Of a stretch of 64,000 nucleotides of DNA, positions 8,374-16,925 are shown piece by piece. The notes below the pieces were generated by a model that was given only the letters and a program-made list of their open reading frames with translations, ran no database searches and was not told where the DNA came from. Position 1 is the first letter of the stretch. Every line of letters begins with the position of its first letter. The position numbers and the translations under genes were made by a program. The stretch is from JACPNO01 sp963825405 (lineage in GTDB: Bacteria > Acidobacteriota > Terriglobia > Bryobacterales > Bryobacteraceae): positions 62,001-126,000 of the forward strand of contig CAWGTB010000014.1 in assembly GCA_963825405.1 (NCBI GenBank), written 5' to 3'.

Positions 8374-9872
8374 GCAGCAGTCTCTTCCACGGGATGACCT
8401 AACGCCAGCGCCAGCAGTTTCTCAGGTGTTGCATCCGCGCGCGCTAATGTCGCGACGATGGCGCCGCCTCGCATCACGGCAATGCGATCGCTCATGCCCA
8501 GAATCTCCGGTAGCTCGGAGGAAATTAGAATGATCGCTGTTCCGGCAGCCGCCAGTGCGCCGATCAGTCCATGGATTTCAGCTTTCGCCCCCACGTCGAC
8601 ACCTTGCGTCGGCTCATCCAGAATCATCACCGCCGGTTTGGTGGCCAGCCAGCGCGCTAGCACGACTTTCTGTTGATTGCCGCCAGACAAATTCGCCACG
8701 GGCGTGAAGATCGAGGGTGCTCTGACGTCCAGTTGCCGCGCCAGCTTCAAAGCCGTGTCACGCTCCGCGCGAAAGCTGAGGAACCCGTGCGACGCGATGG
8801 ATGCTAGGCTCGCCAGCGTCGTGTTGGCGGCGATGGACATGGGCAGAATCGCGCCGAAATGGCGGCGGTCTTCAGGCGTATAACCCAGACCCAGCCGCAC
8901 CGCCTGCTGTGGAGAGGCGATGATCGCGGACTTCCCTCGCAGCAAAATCTCACCGTCGCAGGGCGTGAGGCCGAAGAGAACATTCGCCAGCTCCGTCCGG
9001 CCGGAACCCACCAGTCCCGCAATGCCCAGGATTTCGCCGCCGCGCACCTGCAGCGTGACATCGTGAAGGCCGTTGGCGCGGCAGCCCAGCTTGCGCGTCT
9101 CAAGAATCACTTCGCCCTGGGCAATGGTCCGTTTAGGGTACAGCGCGGCAACTTCGCGGCCCACCATCATTTGGATCAGCGACTGGCGATCGAGGCTGGC
9201 CATGGCGCGCGTACCGACCACGCGCCCGTCGCGCAATACGGTGGCGCGATCTGCGATGGCGAACAGCTCGTCCAGCCTATGAGAGACGTAGACAATTCCC
9301 TTCCCCTGCTCGCGCAATTCGCGGATCAGGCGGAACAAGCGGTCCACTTCGCGGTCGGTCAGCGTGGCCGTAGGCTCATCCAGGATCAACACGCCGGCGG
9401 AGGCGCCAAGAGCTTTGGCAATTTCCACCAATTGCTGTTCGGGCATGCTGAGGGCGCGCACGGGCGTTTCGGGATCGATATTTGCTCCGGCGCGCTCCAA
9501 CAATTCCCGCGCCTCGCGCTTGCGCCGATTCCAATCCACGCGCCGCCACAGAGAGCCGTTTTCCAAGTGCAGGGCGATATTCTCGGCCACCGAAAGTTCC
9601 GGGAAAAGGGCCGGCTGCTGATAGATTGCAGCGATTCCGGCGGCGTGGGCGGAGGCGGGCGTGTGGTGGCTCACGGGCTCGCCGTGAATCGCTACCGCGC
9701 CGGAATCCGGCTGTAGCGCGCCGGTGAGAATCTTGACCAGCGTGGATTTACCCGCGCCGTTTTCCCCTACCAGCGCGTGCACTTCGCCGGCATTCAGCGC
9801 GAAGGAGACGTCCTGAAGCGCATGGATTCCAGCGAAAGATTTGCCCACCGAAACCGCTGCTACCAATGGCAT
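8370..9872 (-). CDS. Sugar ABC transporter ATP-binding protein (RbsA/MglA/RhaT-type)
   Basis: 500-residue double ATPase that energises import of a monosaccharide. The first nucleotide-binding domain has Walker A GENGAGKST at 36-44, LILDEPTATL as Walker B and the variant signature LSMPEQQ. The second domain has the usual degenerate Walker A (GLVGSGRTEL) and the signature LSGGNQQKVVLARWL with VMILDEPTQGVD. This two-domain layout with one degenerate P-loop is typical of carbohydrate importers of this class. The gene begins 7 bp after the mutarotase stop and overlaps the permease. The assignment to rhamnose rests on the mutarotase neighbour. Confidence 0.92.
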   Translation of the reverse strand: MPLVAAVSVGKSFAGIHALQDVSFALNAGEVHALVGENGAGKSTLVKILTGALQPDSGAVAIHGEPVSHHTPASAHAAGIAAIYQQPALFPELSVAENIALHLENGSLWRRVDWNRRKREARELLERAGANIDPETPVRALSMPEQQLVEIAKALGASAGVLILDEPTATLTDREVDRLFRLIRELREQGKGIVYVSHRLDELFAIADRATVLRDGRVVGTRAMASLDRQSLIQMMVGREVAALYPKRTIAQGEVILETRKLGCRANGLHDVTLQVRGGEILGIAGLVGSGRTELANVLFGLTPCDGEILLRGKSAIIASPQQAVRLGLGYTPEDRRHFGAILPMSIAANTTLASLASIASHGFLSFRAERDTALKLARQLDVRAPSIFTPVANLSGGNQQKVVLARWLATKPAVMILDEPTQGVDVGAKAEIHGLIGALAAAGTAIILISSELPEILGMSDRIAVMRGGAIVATLARADATPEKLLALALGHPVEETAA

Positions 9873-9879
9873 GGATCTC

Positions 9880-10197
9880 TCAGTCTAGATGGAAAACTTC
9901 TGACAGGCGCATCATGCCTTCGTCGGGACGGCCGTCTAGACCAGCAAAGAAGGGCTGCATGTCGCGTTGCCAGCGGTCGTTAACGTCGAGATTTTCCATC
10001 TGACGTAGAGCCTGTTGGAAATCGGGCGTTTCCAGATAGCCGACTAGCAGGCCATCTTCCCGCAGAAACAGCGAATAGTTATGCCAGCCTGCGCCTGACA
10101 GAGCCTGCAACATTTCCGGCCAGACCTGTTTGTGCCGTTTCTTGTATTCTTCCAGCCGGTCAGGCCTCACCTGCAACAGAAAACAAACTCGCTCCAT
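9880..10197 (-). CDS. rhaM: L-rhamnose mutarotase
   Basis: 105-residue protein of the RhaM/RhaU family, which interconverts alpha and beta anomers of L-rhamnose. The first part matches the family pattern (FLLQVRPDRLEEYKKRH, then VWPEML), with the catalytic histidine at position 22 as in the E. coli enzyme, and the C-terminus ends LSEVFHLD as expected. Length equals the family standard. The start is ATG at 10197; the longer open frame upstream has no family similarity. It is the first gene of the minus-strand operon and sets the best substrate hint for the ABC transporter that follows. It diverges from the M24 gene with only 18 bp between start codons. Confidence 0.9.
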   Translation of the reverse strand: MERVCFLLQVRPDRLEEYKKRHKQVWPEMLQALSGAGWHNYSLFLREDGLLVGYLETPDFQQALRQMENLDVNDRWQRDMQPFFAGLDGRPDEGMMRLSEVFHLD

Positions 10198-10207
10198 GAA
10201 TGTTTGA

Positions 10208-10217
10208 ATAGTACTAT
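10208..10217. promoter_or_regulatory. 10-bp perfect palindrome in an 18-bp divergent spacer
   Basis: ATAGTACTAT is its own reverse complement. It sits between the divergent starts of the rhamnose mutarotase operon (10197) and the M24 gene (10216) and overlaps the M24 start codon. A site here could control both genes, but no regulator gene is adjacent and short palindromes occur by chance. Confidence 0.25.
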
Positions 10218-11388
10218 GCAGCCACCCGCCATTCCAGCGGAAGAATTTCCCGAGCGTTGGACTCAAGTTCAGGCCATGATGGATCGGGACAAGCTCGATT
10301 TGCTGGTCGCCTACTCTGACGATCGCGCTGTCTTTGGCGCGGCGCACGCGCGTTGGCTAGCCAATTTTCCAGTGCATTTTGAACCGGTCGGCATTCTGCT
10401 TATTCCGCACGGAACGCCAGTGATGCTATGCGGTCCCGAAACCCGCGAATACGCGCTGCTGGCCGGACGCATCGCCGACGTGCGGATTCTACGCGAGTTT
10501 ACGCATCCCAACGAAGACTACCCGCACACTTCCATCCCCAGCTTGCGCGACGTTGTTAGCGAAGCGGTTCCTGATCCAGCAGCAGTACGCCGAATCGGTG
10601 TGGCCGGCCGCGGACTGATTAGTGCCGATCTGATGGCTTCGTTGCAAACAGCATTTCCAGGGGCTCAATGGGTCGACGTCGAAGACGTGATGTGCGACGT
10701 GCGCGCGCGGAAATCGCCCGCGGAGCTGAGTGTGATCCGCTACGCGTACCGGATCGCAGAAGCGGGTCTCGCCGCCGCGATTAACGCGATTCAAGTGGGA
10801 GTGACGGAGCGTGAAGTCGCCGCCGAGGCTGAGAGCGCAATGCGCCGGCTTGGCGCGGAAGGCACCGGCATCGACACTATCGTCGCCTCCGGCCCGAACT
10901 CACGGCCTATCCTGGCGCGGTCGACATTTCGCAAAATTCAGGCCGATGAACTGGTCCTGCTGACCGTCGCCCCGCGCTATGAAGGCTATCACGCGGCGAT
11001 TGGCCGCCCGGTGCTGGTGGGAAATCCGGGCGATGAAATCCGGCGCGCCGTGGAAGTGGCCTGGCAGGCCCAGGAAGCTTGCTTCCAGGCGATGCGTCCC
11101 GGCATCGAAGGACGGCAGGTGGAAGCGATCGGGCGGCGGATCGTCGATGACGCCGGATTAGGCCGCTATTTTCTCTACTCCGGCATTCACAGCGTCGGCG
11201 TCATCGAATTCGAGCCGCCGATCTTCGGCCCCAGCAGCGGCGCGCTGTTCCAATCCAACATGGTGATCTCGGTAGATATCCCGCTGTTCGATGCGCCCTG
11301 GGGCGGTCTGCGGATTGAAGACGGCTTTCTGATCACGGAGACCGGCGCGGAACGCCTGAACCATACGCCCTACTTGGTCACGAAGTAA
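10216..11388 (+). CDS. M24-family (pita-bread fold) protein lacking metal ligands
   Basis: 390 residues with an N-terminal creatinase-like domain (about 1-140) and a C-terminal pita-bread domain (about 150-390). In Xaa-Pro aminopeptidases two Asp ligands lie in the strand pair after the GPNS region; here that stretch reads ELVLLTVAPRYEGYHAAIGR, with neither Asp. The histidine (GIHSVG) and the last Glu (LRIEDGF) remain, while the other Glu is Asp (VISVDIP). This pattern resembles metal-free creatinase more than a peptidase. ATG at 10216 is preferred because the open frame upstream is antisense to the mutarotase and lacks similarity. The 3' end overlaps the convergent methyltransferase by 19 bases. 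An amidinohydrolase or amidohydrolase role is possible; the substrate is unknown. Confidence 0.75.
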   Translation: MQPPAIPAEEFPERWTQVQAMMDRDKLDLLVAYSDDRAVFGAAHARWLANFPVHFEPVGILLIPHGTPVMLCGPETREYALLAGRIADVRILREFTHPNEDYPHTSIPSLRDVVSEAVPDPAAVRRIGVAGRGLISADLMASLQTAFPGAQWVDVEDVMCDVRARKSPAELSVIRYAYRIAEAGLAAAINAIQVGVTEREVAAEAESAMRRLGAEGTGIDTIVASGPNSRPILARSTFRKIQADELVLLTVAPRYEGYHAAIGRPVLVGNPGDEIRRAVEVAWQAQEACFQAMRPGIEGRQVEAIGRRIVDDAGLGRYFLYSGIHSVGVIEFEPPIFGPSSGALFQSNMVISVDIPLFDAPWGGLRIEDGFLITETGAERLNHTPYLVTK

Positions 11389-12107
11389 CAGAAGCTGATC
11401 CAGGGCGGTCCAGCCGAGCCATCGGCCAGCGCCGCCGAGAGTCTGCCGCCGCCTCGTGCGATCACCTTGAGCACTTCCGGCCGAGGGATGCCGTGCATTT
11501 CAAATCGCGGAGGTATTCGGATTCCTACAGCCGCGAGAATATCTTGCGAGAGCCAGTAGAGGCGTCCAGCCATGCGCCGCGCGGGTCCCCAAAACGCCCG
11601 CAATCTGCTGGGCAGAGTGAACACGACGCAACCGCCGGGCGCGAGCACCCGCAGAAATTCCGCGATATAACGCTTCGCATAGTCGGGCCGCATGTGCTGC
11701 AGCACCAGAGTGGAGTACACGAAGTCGAAGGTATTATCGGCGAACAGGCGCAAATCAGGATGGGTATTCAGTTCATAGCGGCAGCGTGCGCCGCGCCCGT
11801 TGTGCTCGCGGGCCAGGCGAATCATCGAAGGCGCGATATCCACCCCGACGCACTCTTCAAAATGAAGGCCCAGTGCCTGCGTCAGCCGTCCCACTCCGCA
11901 GCCGAAATCTAAAGCCTTACCGCGGCGAATCTCGATTCCCTGGGCCGCCACGCGACCAAGCACCTTTTCAATATCGGATTCCCCAGTGCGAAAAAATTCG
12001 TCCCAGCCCCACTTGCCGCCTTTTTTGGCCGGGTCCGCAAGAATGGCCCATAGCGGATCGGTCTCGCCCAGAGCGTTCCAGCATTCCTGCAGTTTGCCGA
12101 GATTCAT
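11370..12107 (-). CDS. Class I SAM-dependent methyltransferase
   Basis: 245 residues with the Rossmann methyltransferase core: motif I ALDFGCGVGRLTQAL at about 65-79, the acidic residue VGVDIAPSM at the end of strand 2, and FDFVYSTLVLQHM then VLAPGGCVVFTLPS further on (Methyltransf_11 pattern). The acceptor cannot be named. It follows the SDR gene on the minus strand (7 bp spacing), so the two are probably cotranscribed, and converges on the M24 gene. Confidence 0.85.
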   Translation of the reverse strand: MNLGKLQECWNALGETDPLWAILADPAKKGGKWGWDEFFRTGESDIEKVLGRVAAQGIEIRRGKALDFGCGVGRLTQALGLHFEECVGVDIAPSMIRLAREHNGRGARCRYELNTHPDLRLFADNTFDFVYSTLVLQHMRPDYAKRYIAEFLRVLAPGGCVVFTLPSRLRAFWGPARRMAGRLYWLSQDILAAVGIRIPPRFEMHGIPRPEVLKVIARGGGRLSAALADGSAGPPWISFCYFVTK

Positions 12108-12114
12108 TCGATAG

Positions 12115-12873
12115 CTATTGCGCGCACCAGCCGCCGTCGATCACGACGTCAGTACCGGTGATGAAGCCGGCATCTTCAGAACAAAGATAGAGGGCAAGCT
12201 GTCCGACTTCTTCTACTTTGCCCCAACGGCCCAGCGGTGTTTTCGAGAGGAATAGCTGGTTGACCTCCGGATTCTGCATAAGTACAGTATTCATTTCAGT
12301 CGCAAACGGGCCTGGGCTGATGGCATTCACCGTGATGTTTTCCGGCGCCAGTTCGAGCGCCAGCGCGCGCGTCACGCCTAGCAAAGCCGCTTTACTCGCT
12401 GAGTAGGCGGAGCGCCCAGCGAGCGACACATGCGCCATTGTGGACGCCGTATTGAGAATGCGCCCGTAGCCGGCGCCCTTCATGTGCGGAATGAAGGCGC
12501 GGCTCATCATGAACACGCTGGTCAGGTTGGTATCCAGCACCCGGTTCCATTCTTCGAGCGTGTACTCGGCCAAGGGCTTGCGAATATTGATCCCGGCGTT
12601 ATTAATCAGAATGCCCGCCTTGCCAAAGGCCGAGGCCACGGCGCGTTCCAATTGGATCACCTCATCCTCACGGGTCACGTCGGCCTGGAAAGCCTGTGCC
12701 TGACCGCCAGCGCCCTTTATCTCGCCCGCCAGGGCCTCCAATTGTTCCCGATTGCGGGCCACCAGGGCCACTTTGGCGCCCGCCTGGCCCAGCGCCTGCG
12801 CCATTGCTTTGCCCAAGCCCTTGCTCGCCCCCGTAATCACCGCTACTTTGCCGTCCAGTCTGTTTGCGCTCAT
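12115..12873 (-). CDS. SDR-family oxidoreductase
   Basis: 252-residue classical short-chain dehydrogenase/reductase: cofactor motif TGASKGLG at about 14-21, NNAG, catalytic serine in NTASTMAH, the YSASK active-site tetrad and the C-terminal VVIDGGW. Closest in style to 3-oxoacyl-ACP reductase, gluconate 5-dehydrogenase or glucose dehydrogenase groups, but the substrate is not evident. ATG at 12873 has GAGGC upstream at good distance; the open frame continues to 13509 but that extension is antisense to the next gene and meaningless. It is divergent from the secreted protein gene at 12952, with a 78-bp spacer. Confidence 0.88.
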   Translation of the reverse strand: MSANRLDGKVAVITGASKGLGKAMAQALGQAGAKVALVARNREQLEALAGEIKGAGGQAQAFQADVTREDEVIQLERAVASAFGKAGILINNAGINIRKPLAEYTLEEWNRVLDTNLTSVFMMSRAFIPHMKGAGYGRILNTASTMAHVSLAGRSAYSASKAALLGVTRALALELAPENITVNAISPGPFATEMNTVLMQNPEVNQLFLSKTPLGRWGKVEEVGQLALYLCSEDAGFITGTDVVIDGGWCAQ

Positions 12874-12951
12874 TTGCCTCGCCTCGAAAAACCCGATTTC
12901 TTGCCCTTCGTGAACTCCGTATCTTACGATAGCTGATGTAGGGGAGGGTTC

Positions 12952-13926
12952 ATGGGGCGTCGGATCGGCGTAATTCTTGTGGCATGGTGTGCGACGGCTA
13001 CGTGCTTGTTGGCGGATTTCAGCTACCAGCAGTCGTCGAAGATCACCGGCGGCGCCATGGCGGGCATGATGAATATTGCCGGAGCCTTCGCCAAGCAGGC
13101 CCGTGAGCCGAACGTCTCGACGGTGGCTGTGAAAGGCAACCGCATGGTCCACTTGAGCGCTCGCCAGGCAATCATCACCGATCTTGATAAGGAAACCATC
13201 ACGACCGTCAATTTCGACCAGAAGACGTACTACGTGAGAACGTTCGAGCAGATGAAGCAAACGATGGAGCAAGTGTCGTCGCGAATGGGCAAGACGGCCG
13301 GTGACAAACCCGACGTCAGCTTTCACATCTCGATGAAAGACACCGGCAAGAAGCGGCAAGTGGCCGGCCTCGACACCCACGAAATGGTGATGACTTTGGA
13401 AATGGACGGCGCCGACAAGCAGAGCGGCGGCAGAGGCGCGATGACCATCACGTCGGACATGTGGATCGCGCCTAAGATGCCCGGCTACGATGAGGTTCGC
13501 GACTTCCAACGCCGCATGGCGCAGAAAGTGAGCTGGAGTCCCGGTGGCGGGATGCCAATGATCGGCCGGCCGGAAATGACCCAGGGCATGGCGGAAATCA
13601 TGAAGGAAAGTTCCAAGCTGGACGGCGTGCCAGTCGTACAGGTGGTGAAGATGGGTGGCAGCATGTCCGGTATGCCTATGGGCGGCGGTGCCCAGGGCGA
13701 TGCGTCCGGGAACCGTCCGGGGCGCAGCCGGCCCGGCGCGGATCAGGAAGACCCCTCCGCAGCCGCTGCCTCCGCGATTGGCGCAGGAGATGGCTCCTCT
13801 TCCTTAATGGAGATGACCACTGAACTCACGGGCTTCTCCTCGGCCGCCGTTGATGCCGCAAAATTCGAAATTCCTGAGGGTTTCACGCAAGTTGAACCGC
13901 AGTCGATGCAGCGCCGCCGCCGGTAA
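12952..13926 (+). CDS. Secreted protein of unknown function (DUF4412-like)
   Basis: 324 residues with a signal peptide (about 1-20, GVILVAWCATATCLLA). A beta-rich middle part contains MVHLSARQAIITDLDKETI and FDQKTYYVRTF, the pattern of LolA/DUF4412-like proteins whose members read out a stored-matter conversion. A Gly/Met-rich stretch (MGGSMSGMPMGGGA) and a low-complexity Pro/Ser/Ala region lie in the C-terminal third. GGGGAGGG precedes the ATG by a few bases. It is followed 11 bp later by the FHA phosphatase and probably shares its promoter. I do not recognise a defined function. Confidence 0.7.
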   Translation: MGRRIGVILVAWCATATCLLADFSYQQSSKITGGAMAGMMNIAGAFAKQAREPNVSTVAVKGNRMVHLSARQAIITDLDKETITTVNFDQKTYYVRTFEQMKQTMEQVSSRMGKTAGDKPDVSFHISMKDTGKKRQVAGLDTHEMVMTLEMDGADKQSGGRGAMTITSDMWIAPKMPGYDEVRDFQRRMAQKVSWSPGGGMPMIGRPEMTQGMAEIMKESSKLDGVPVVQVVKMGGSMSGMPMGGGAQGDASGNRPGRSRPGADQEDPSAAAASAIGAGDGSSSLMEMTTELTGFSSAAVDAAKFEIPEGFTQVEPQSMQRRRR

Positions 13927-13937
13927 ACTATCGCTCC

Positions 13938-15590
13938 ATGCCCGAAACGCGCCCCCACGAACTACACATCCTGAGCCCGGACGGAAAGTCCCGCAAGTTC
14001 AAGCTGGAGGGCGAGACTATCATGCTGGGACGCGCCAGCGCCACTGAGCTCAGTTTCCCCGAGGATGCCGGCCTCTCGCGCCAGCATTTGATTTTTGAAC
14101 GCGAGGCCGGAGAGTGGAATATTCGCGACCTGGGCAGCAAGAACGGCACGCTGCTCAACAGCGTGAAACTCACCGGCAAGAGCCGCCTGCGGCCCGGCGA
14201 CAAAATCAGCGCCGGCCATTTGCTGATGGTCTATGACGACTCCGGTGTCAAACCTCCCGATCCGGAAGTGCGCTTCATTGAAACCTCAGACGACGAAAAT
14301 CCGACGTCGTCTACCGTGGTCACCGATCTGGCCGGCTTGCTCTCCGGCGGCGCTTCCAAGGCTGGAGATTTGCCCGGCGCGCTGCACATGGGCGCCCTTC
14401 TCCGGGCGGGAAATGAGCTAGCCACCGAGCGTCCGCTGCCGGAACTGTTTCGCATTATTCTGGACCTTTCGATCGAAGCCGTGGGCGCCGAGCGCGGCGT
14501 GGTGATGACGCTCGAAAGCGACGGCCAACTCGTCATGCGCGCCGCCAAAGGCGATGCCTTTCGCATCAGCACTGCCGTGCGAGACCGGGTGCTGAACACT
14601 CACGTCTCGGTTCTGGTGCGCGACACGCTGCTGGATGAAGCGCTGCGCGAGCGCGTCAGCATTGTCGGCCAGCGCGTGCGCACGCTGATGGCGGTACCGC
14701 TGCAAACCAAAGATCGCATCATCGGGCTGATCTATGTGGATTCGCCGTCGCTGACCCGGGTTTTCAGCAAGGAAGATCTGAATCTCCTCACCGTGATGGC
14801 CAATACGGCGGCTATCCGCATCGAGCATGCGCGTTTCGTCGAGGTGGAGCGTCAGGAACGGGCGATGGCGCGCGATTTGCAGCAGGCAGCGGAAATCCAA
14901 ACATCGTTCCTGCCCTCGGCTGCACCGCTTCTGCCCGGCTTGGATTTGGCGGGGCACAACGCGCCGTGCCGGACGGTAGGCGGAGATTACTACGATTTCT
15001 TTTCGTATCCCACCGGCCGCGTAGCCATGGTATTGGGCGACGTGTCGGGTAAGGGCATGCCGGCCTCGCTGCTTATGATGCAGTTGCATGCCCGGGTTCA
15101 GGAACTGTTCGAAGAGCCCAGCGACCTCGGCGTCTTCGTAACGCGGCTGAATCGCCTCACTGCTGCCCACTGCCCCAGCAACCGTTTCATCACGTTTTTC
15201 ATGTGCGTGCTGGATTCAACCACCGGCGAGCTGGCCTATTGCAATGCAGGCCACAACCCTCCAATCATTCTGCACGCTGACGGACGCGTCGAGTTGCTGG
15301 ATGCCGGCGGCGTGGTTCTTGGCATCGTGCCCGTCTACAAATATGAGGAAGCCCATGCTCATCTCGATCCCGGCGATTTGCTGGTGATCTACAGCGACGG
15401 CGTGACGGAAGCTACCAGCCCGACATCCGAAGAATTCGAAGAAGAGCGGCTCATTGCAGTTCTCGCCGGCCACCGCACTGAGTCTGCCGTGGCTATTGTC
15501 GAAGCCGTCAATCGCGCGATCGCCGAATGGGGCGCCGGTTCACCGATGGCCGACGATTTGACCCTTATCGTCGCGCGGCGCGTGTCGTAA
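13938..15590 (+). CDS. FHA-GAF-SpoIIE serine phosphatase
   Basis: 550 residues with three signalling domains. FHA (about 10-100) has GR at 31-32, SRQH at 47-50 and KNGT at 68-71, so it should bind phosphothreonine. A GAF domain spans about 160-300. A PP2C-type SpoIIE phosphatase domain spans about 345-550, with RTVGGDYYDFF, LGDVSGKGMPASLLM, CNAGHNPP, SDGVTEATS and DDLTLIVARR carrying the metal-binding aspartates. The likely role is dephosphorylation of an anti-sigma-factor antagonist or similar partner in response to a ligand and a phosphorylated binding partner. No partner gene is next to it. Confidence 0.9.
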   Translation: MPETRPHELHILSPDGKSRKFKLEGETIMLGRASATELSFPEDAGLSRQHLIFEREAGEWNIRDLGSKNGTLLNSVKLTGKSRLRPGDKISAGHLLMVYDDSGVKPPDPEVRFIETSDDENPTSSTVVTDLAGLLSGGASKAGDLPGALHMGALLRAGNELATERPLPELFRIILDLSIEAVGAERGVVMTLESDGQLVMRAAKGDAFRISTAVRDRVLNTHVSVLVRDTLLDEALRERVSIVGQRVRTLMAVPLQTKDRIIGLIYVDSPSLTRVFSKEDLNLLTVMANTAAIRIEHARFVEVERQERAMARDLQQAAEIQTSFLPSAAPLLPGLDLAGHNAPCRTVGGDYYDFFSYPTGRVAMVLGDVSGKGMPASLLMMQLHARVQELFEEPSDLGVFVTRLNRLTAAHCPSNRFITFFMCVLDSTTGELAYCNAGHNPPIILHADGRVELLDAGGVVLGIVPVYKYEEAHAHLDPGDLLVIYSDGVTEATSPTSEEFEEERLIAVLAGHRTESAVAIVEAVNRAIAEWGAGSPMADDLTLIVARRVS

Positions 15591-15608
15591 GTCCGCGAGA
15601 AAATCAAA

Positions 15609-16839
15609 ATGTTAAAGGATGACCAGCAATGGCGGCACACGCGTCGCGGATTCCTGCAAGCCACTGCGGCCCTGGCTATGACTAAGCCTGCGCCTGACCC
15701 AGCAGCGCCAAGGGCCCGCGCTGGTTTACGTCGGCGCCTACAGCTCGCCGCAGGGCCCCGAGGGCAGCCATGGCAATGGACAGGGTATTCTCCTGTTTCA
15801 CATGAATCCCGCAACCGGCCAACTGACGCAACGCGAACTGTTTGCGAATGGCTCCAATCCGTCGTGGCTCGCATTTGACGCCTCACGCACACATTTGTAT
15901 GCCGCCAACGAGACCTCGGATTTTCAGGGCACAGATTCCGGCTCGCTAAGCGCTTTTAGCATCGATCGGTCGAACGGGCATCTAACGCTGCTCAACACGG
16001 TTAGTTCGGAAGGCGCAGGACCTGCCCACTTGAGCGTCCATCCCGCGGGAAAACATGTGCTAGTTGCCAACTACCACGGCGGGACGGTGGCCGTGCTACC
16101 CATCGGGTCGAAGGGCGAACTGGGAAAAGCAACGGACGTGAAACACAATCAAGGCACGATCGGCCCGCCGCACGCGGCCAGCGCGCCTCCCGGCAGTTTC
16201 GCCATCAGCGGCCACGACCGCCCACACGCCCACATGGTGCAAGCCGATCCCTCCGGCCAATTCGTGCTGGCCAGCGATTTGGGATTGGATCAGATTCTGG
16301 TTTGGAAGTTGGATATCGCCAAGGGCACGCTCACCGCCAATGACCCGCCTTTTGTGTCCTTGCCGCCGGGAGACGGGCCGCGCCATTTCACTTTTCATCC
16401 GAACGGCCGCTGGCTGTATTCCCTGCAAGAGGAAGGTTCCACGCTGGTTCTGTTCGACTACGATGCTACGCATGGCAAATTGACTGCGCGACAGACCGTA
16501 TCCAGCCTGCCCAAAGGTTTCGCCGGAACCAATTTCACTTCCGAGGTTGTGATCTCGCCCGACGCCAAATTCTTGTACGCCGCCAATCGCCTGCACGACA
16601 GCATCGCCTTCTTCACGATCGGCTCCGACGGCGCGCTGACGTTCGCCGGCGAGGAGTGGACGCGCGGCGATTACCCACGAAGTTTCACCATCGATCCCTC
16701 CGGCAACTTCCTTTATTCCTGCAATCAGCGGGCTGACGGGATTGCCACTTTTCGCGTGGATCGCAAGACGGGGAAACTCACTTTCACAGGCCAATACACG
16801 CCGGTGGGAACGCCCGCGATTGTCCTTTTTCTGACTTAA
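15609..16839 (+). CDS. Tat-exported lactonase-type beta-propeller (6-phosphogluconolactonase-like, one frameshift)
   Basis: Seven-bladed lactonase-family protein of about 400 residues. The N-terminus carries a twin-arginine signal (HTRRGFLQATAALAM). The following mature part (ALVYVGAYSSPQG, HLYAANE, GAGPAHLSVHPAGKHVLVANYHGG, GPRHFTFHPNGRWLYSLQEE) lies in the next frame. The shift falls near the CC at 15687-15688, where removing one C joins signal peptide and mature domain. The frame is then open to the TAA at 16839. The family includes 6-phosphogluconolactonases and other sugar lactonases; export makes hydrolysis of an extracytoplasmic aldonolactone plausible, such as the product of a PQQ-dependent dehydrogenase, but this is inference. 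Confidence 0.8.
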
Positions 16840-16925
16840 AGAAACGGGCGAAAAAACCGTCGGTCTTAACCAACAAATTCCTGCCTCGCTGTTGTTATGA
16901 TGTCTCCACACACCAGGAGGTACAC

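Noticed and set aside
12874..13509. Upstream extension of the SDR frame
   Set aside because: Antisense to the secreted protein gene with no similarity; ATG 12873 has a ribosome site.
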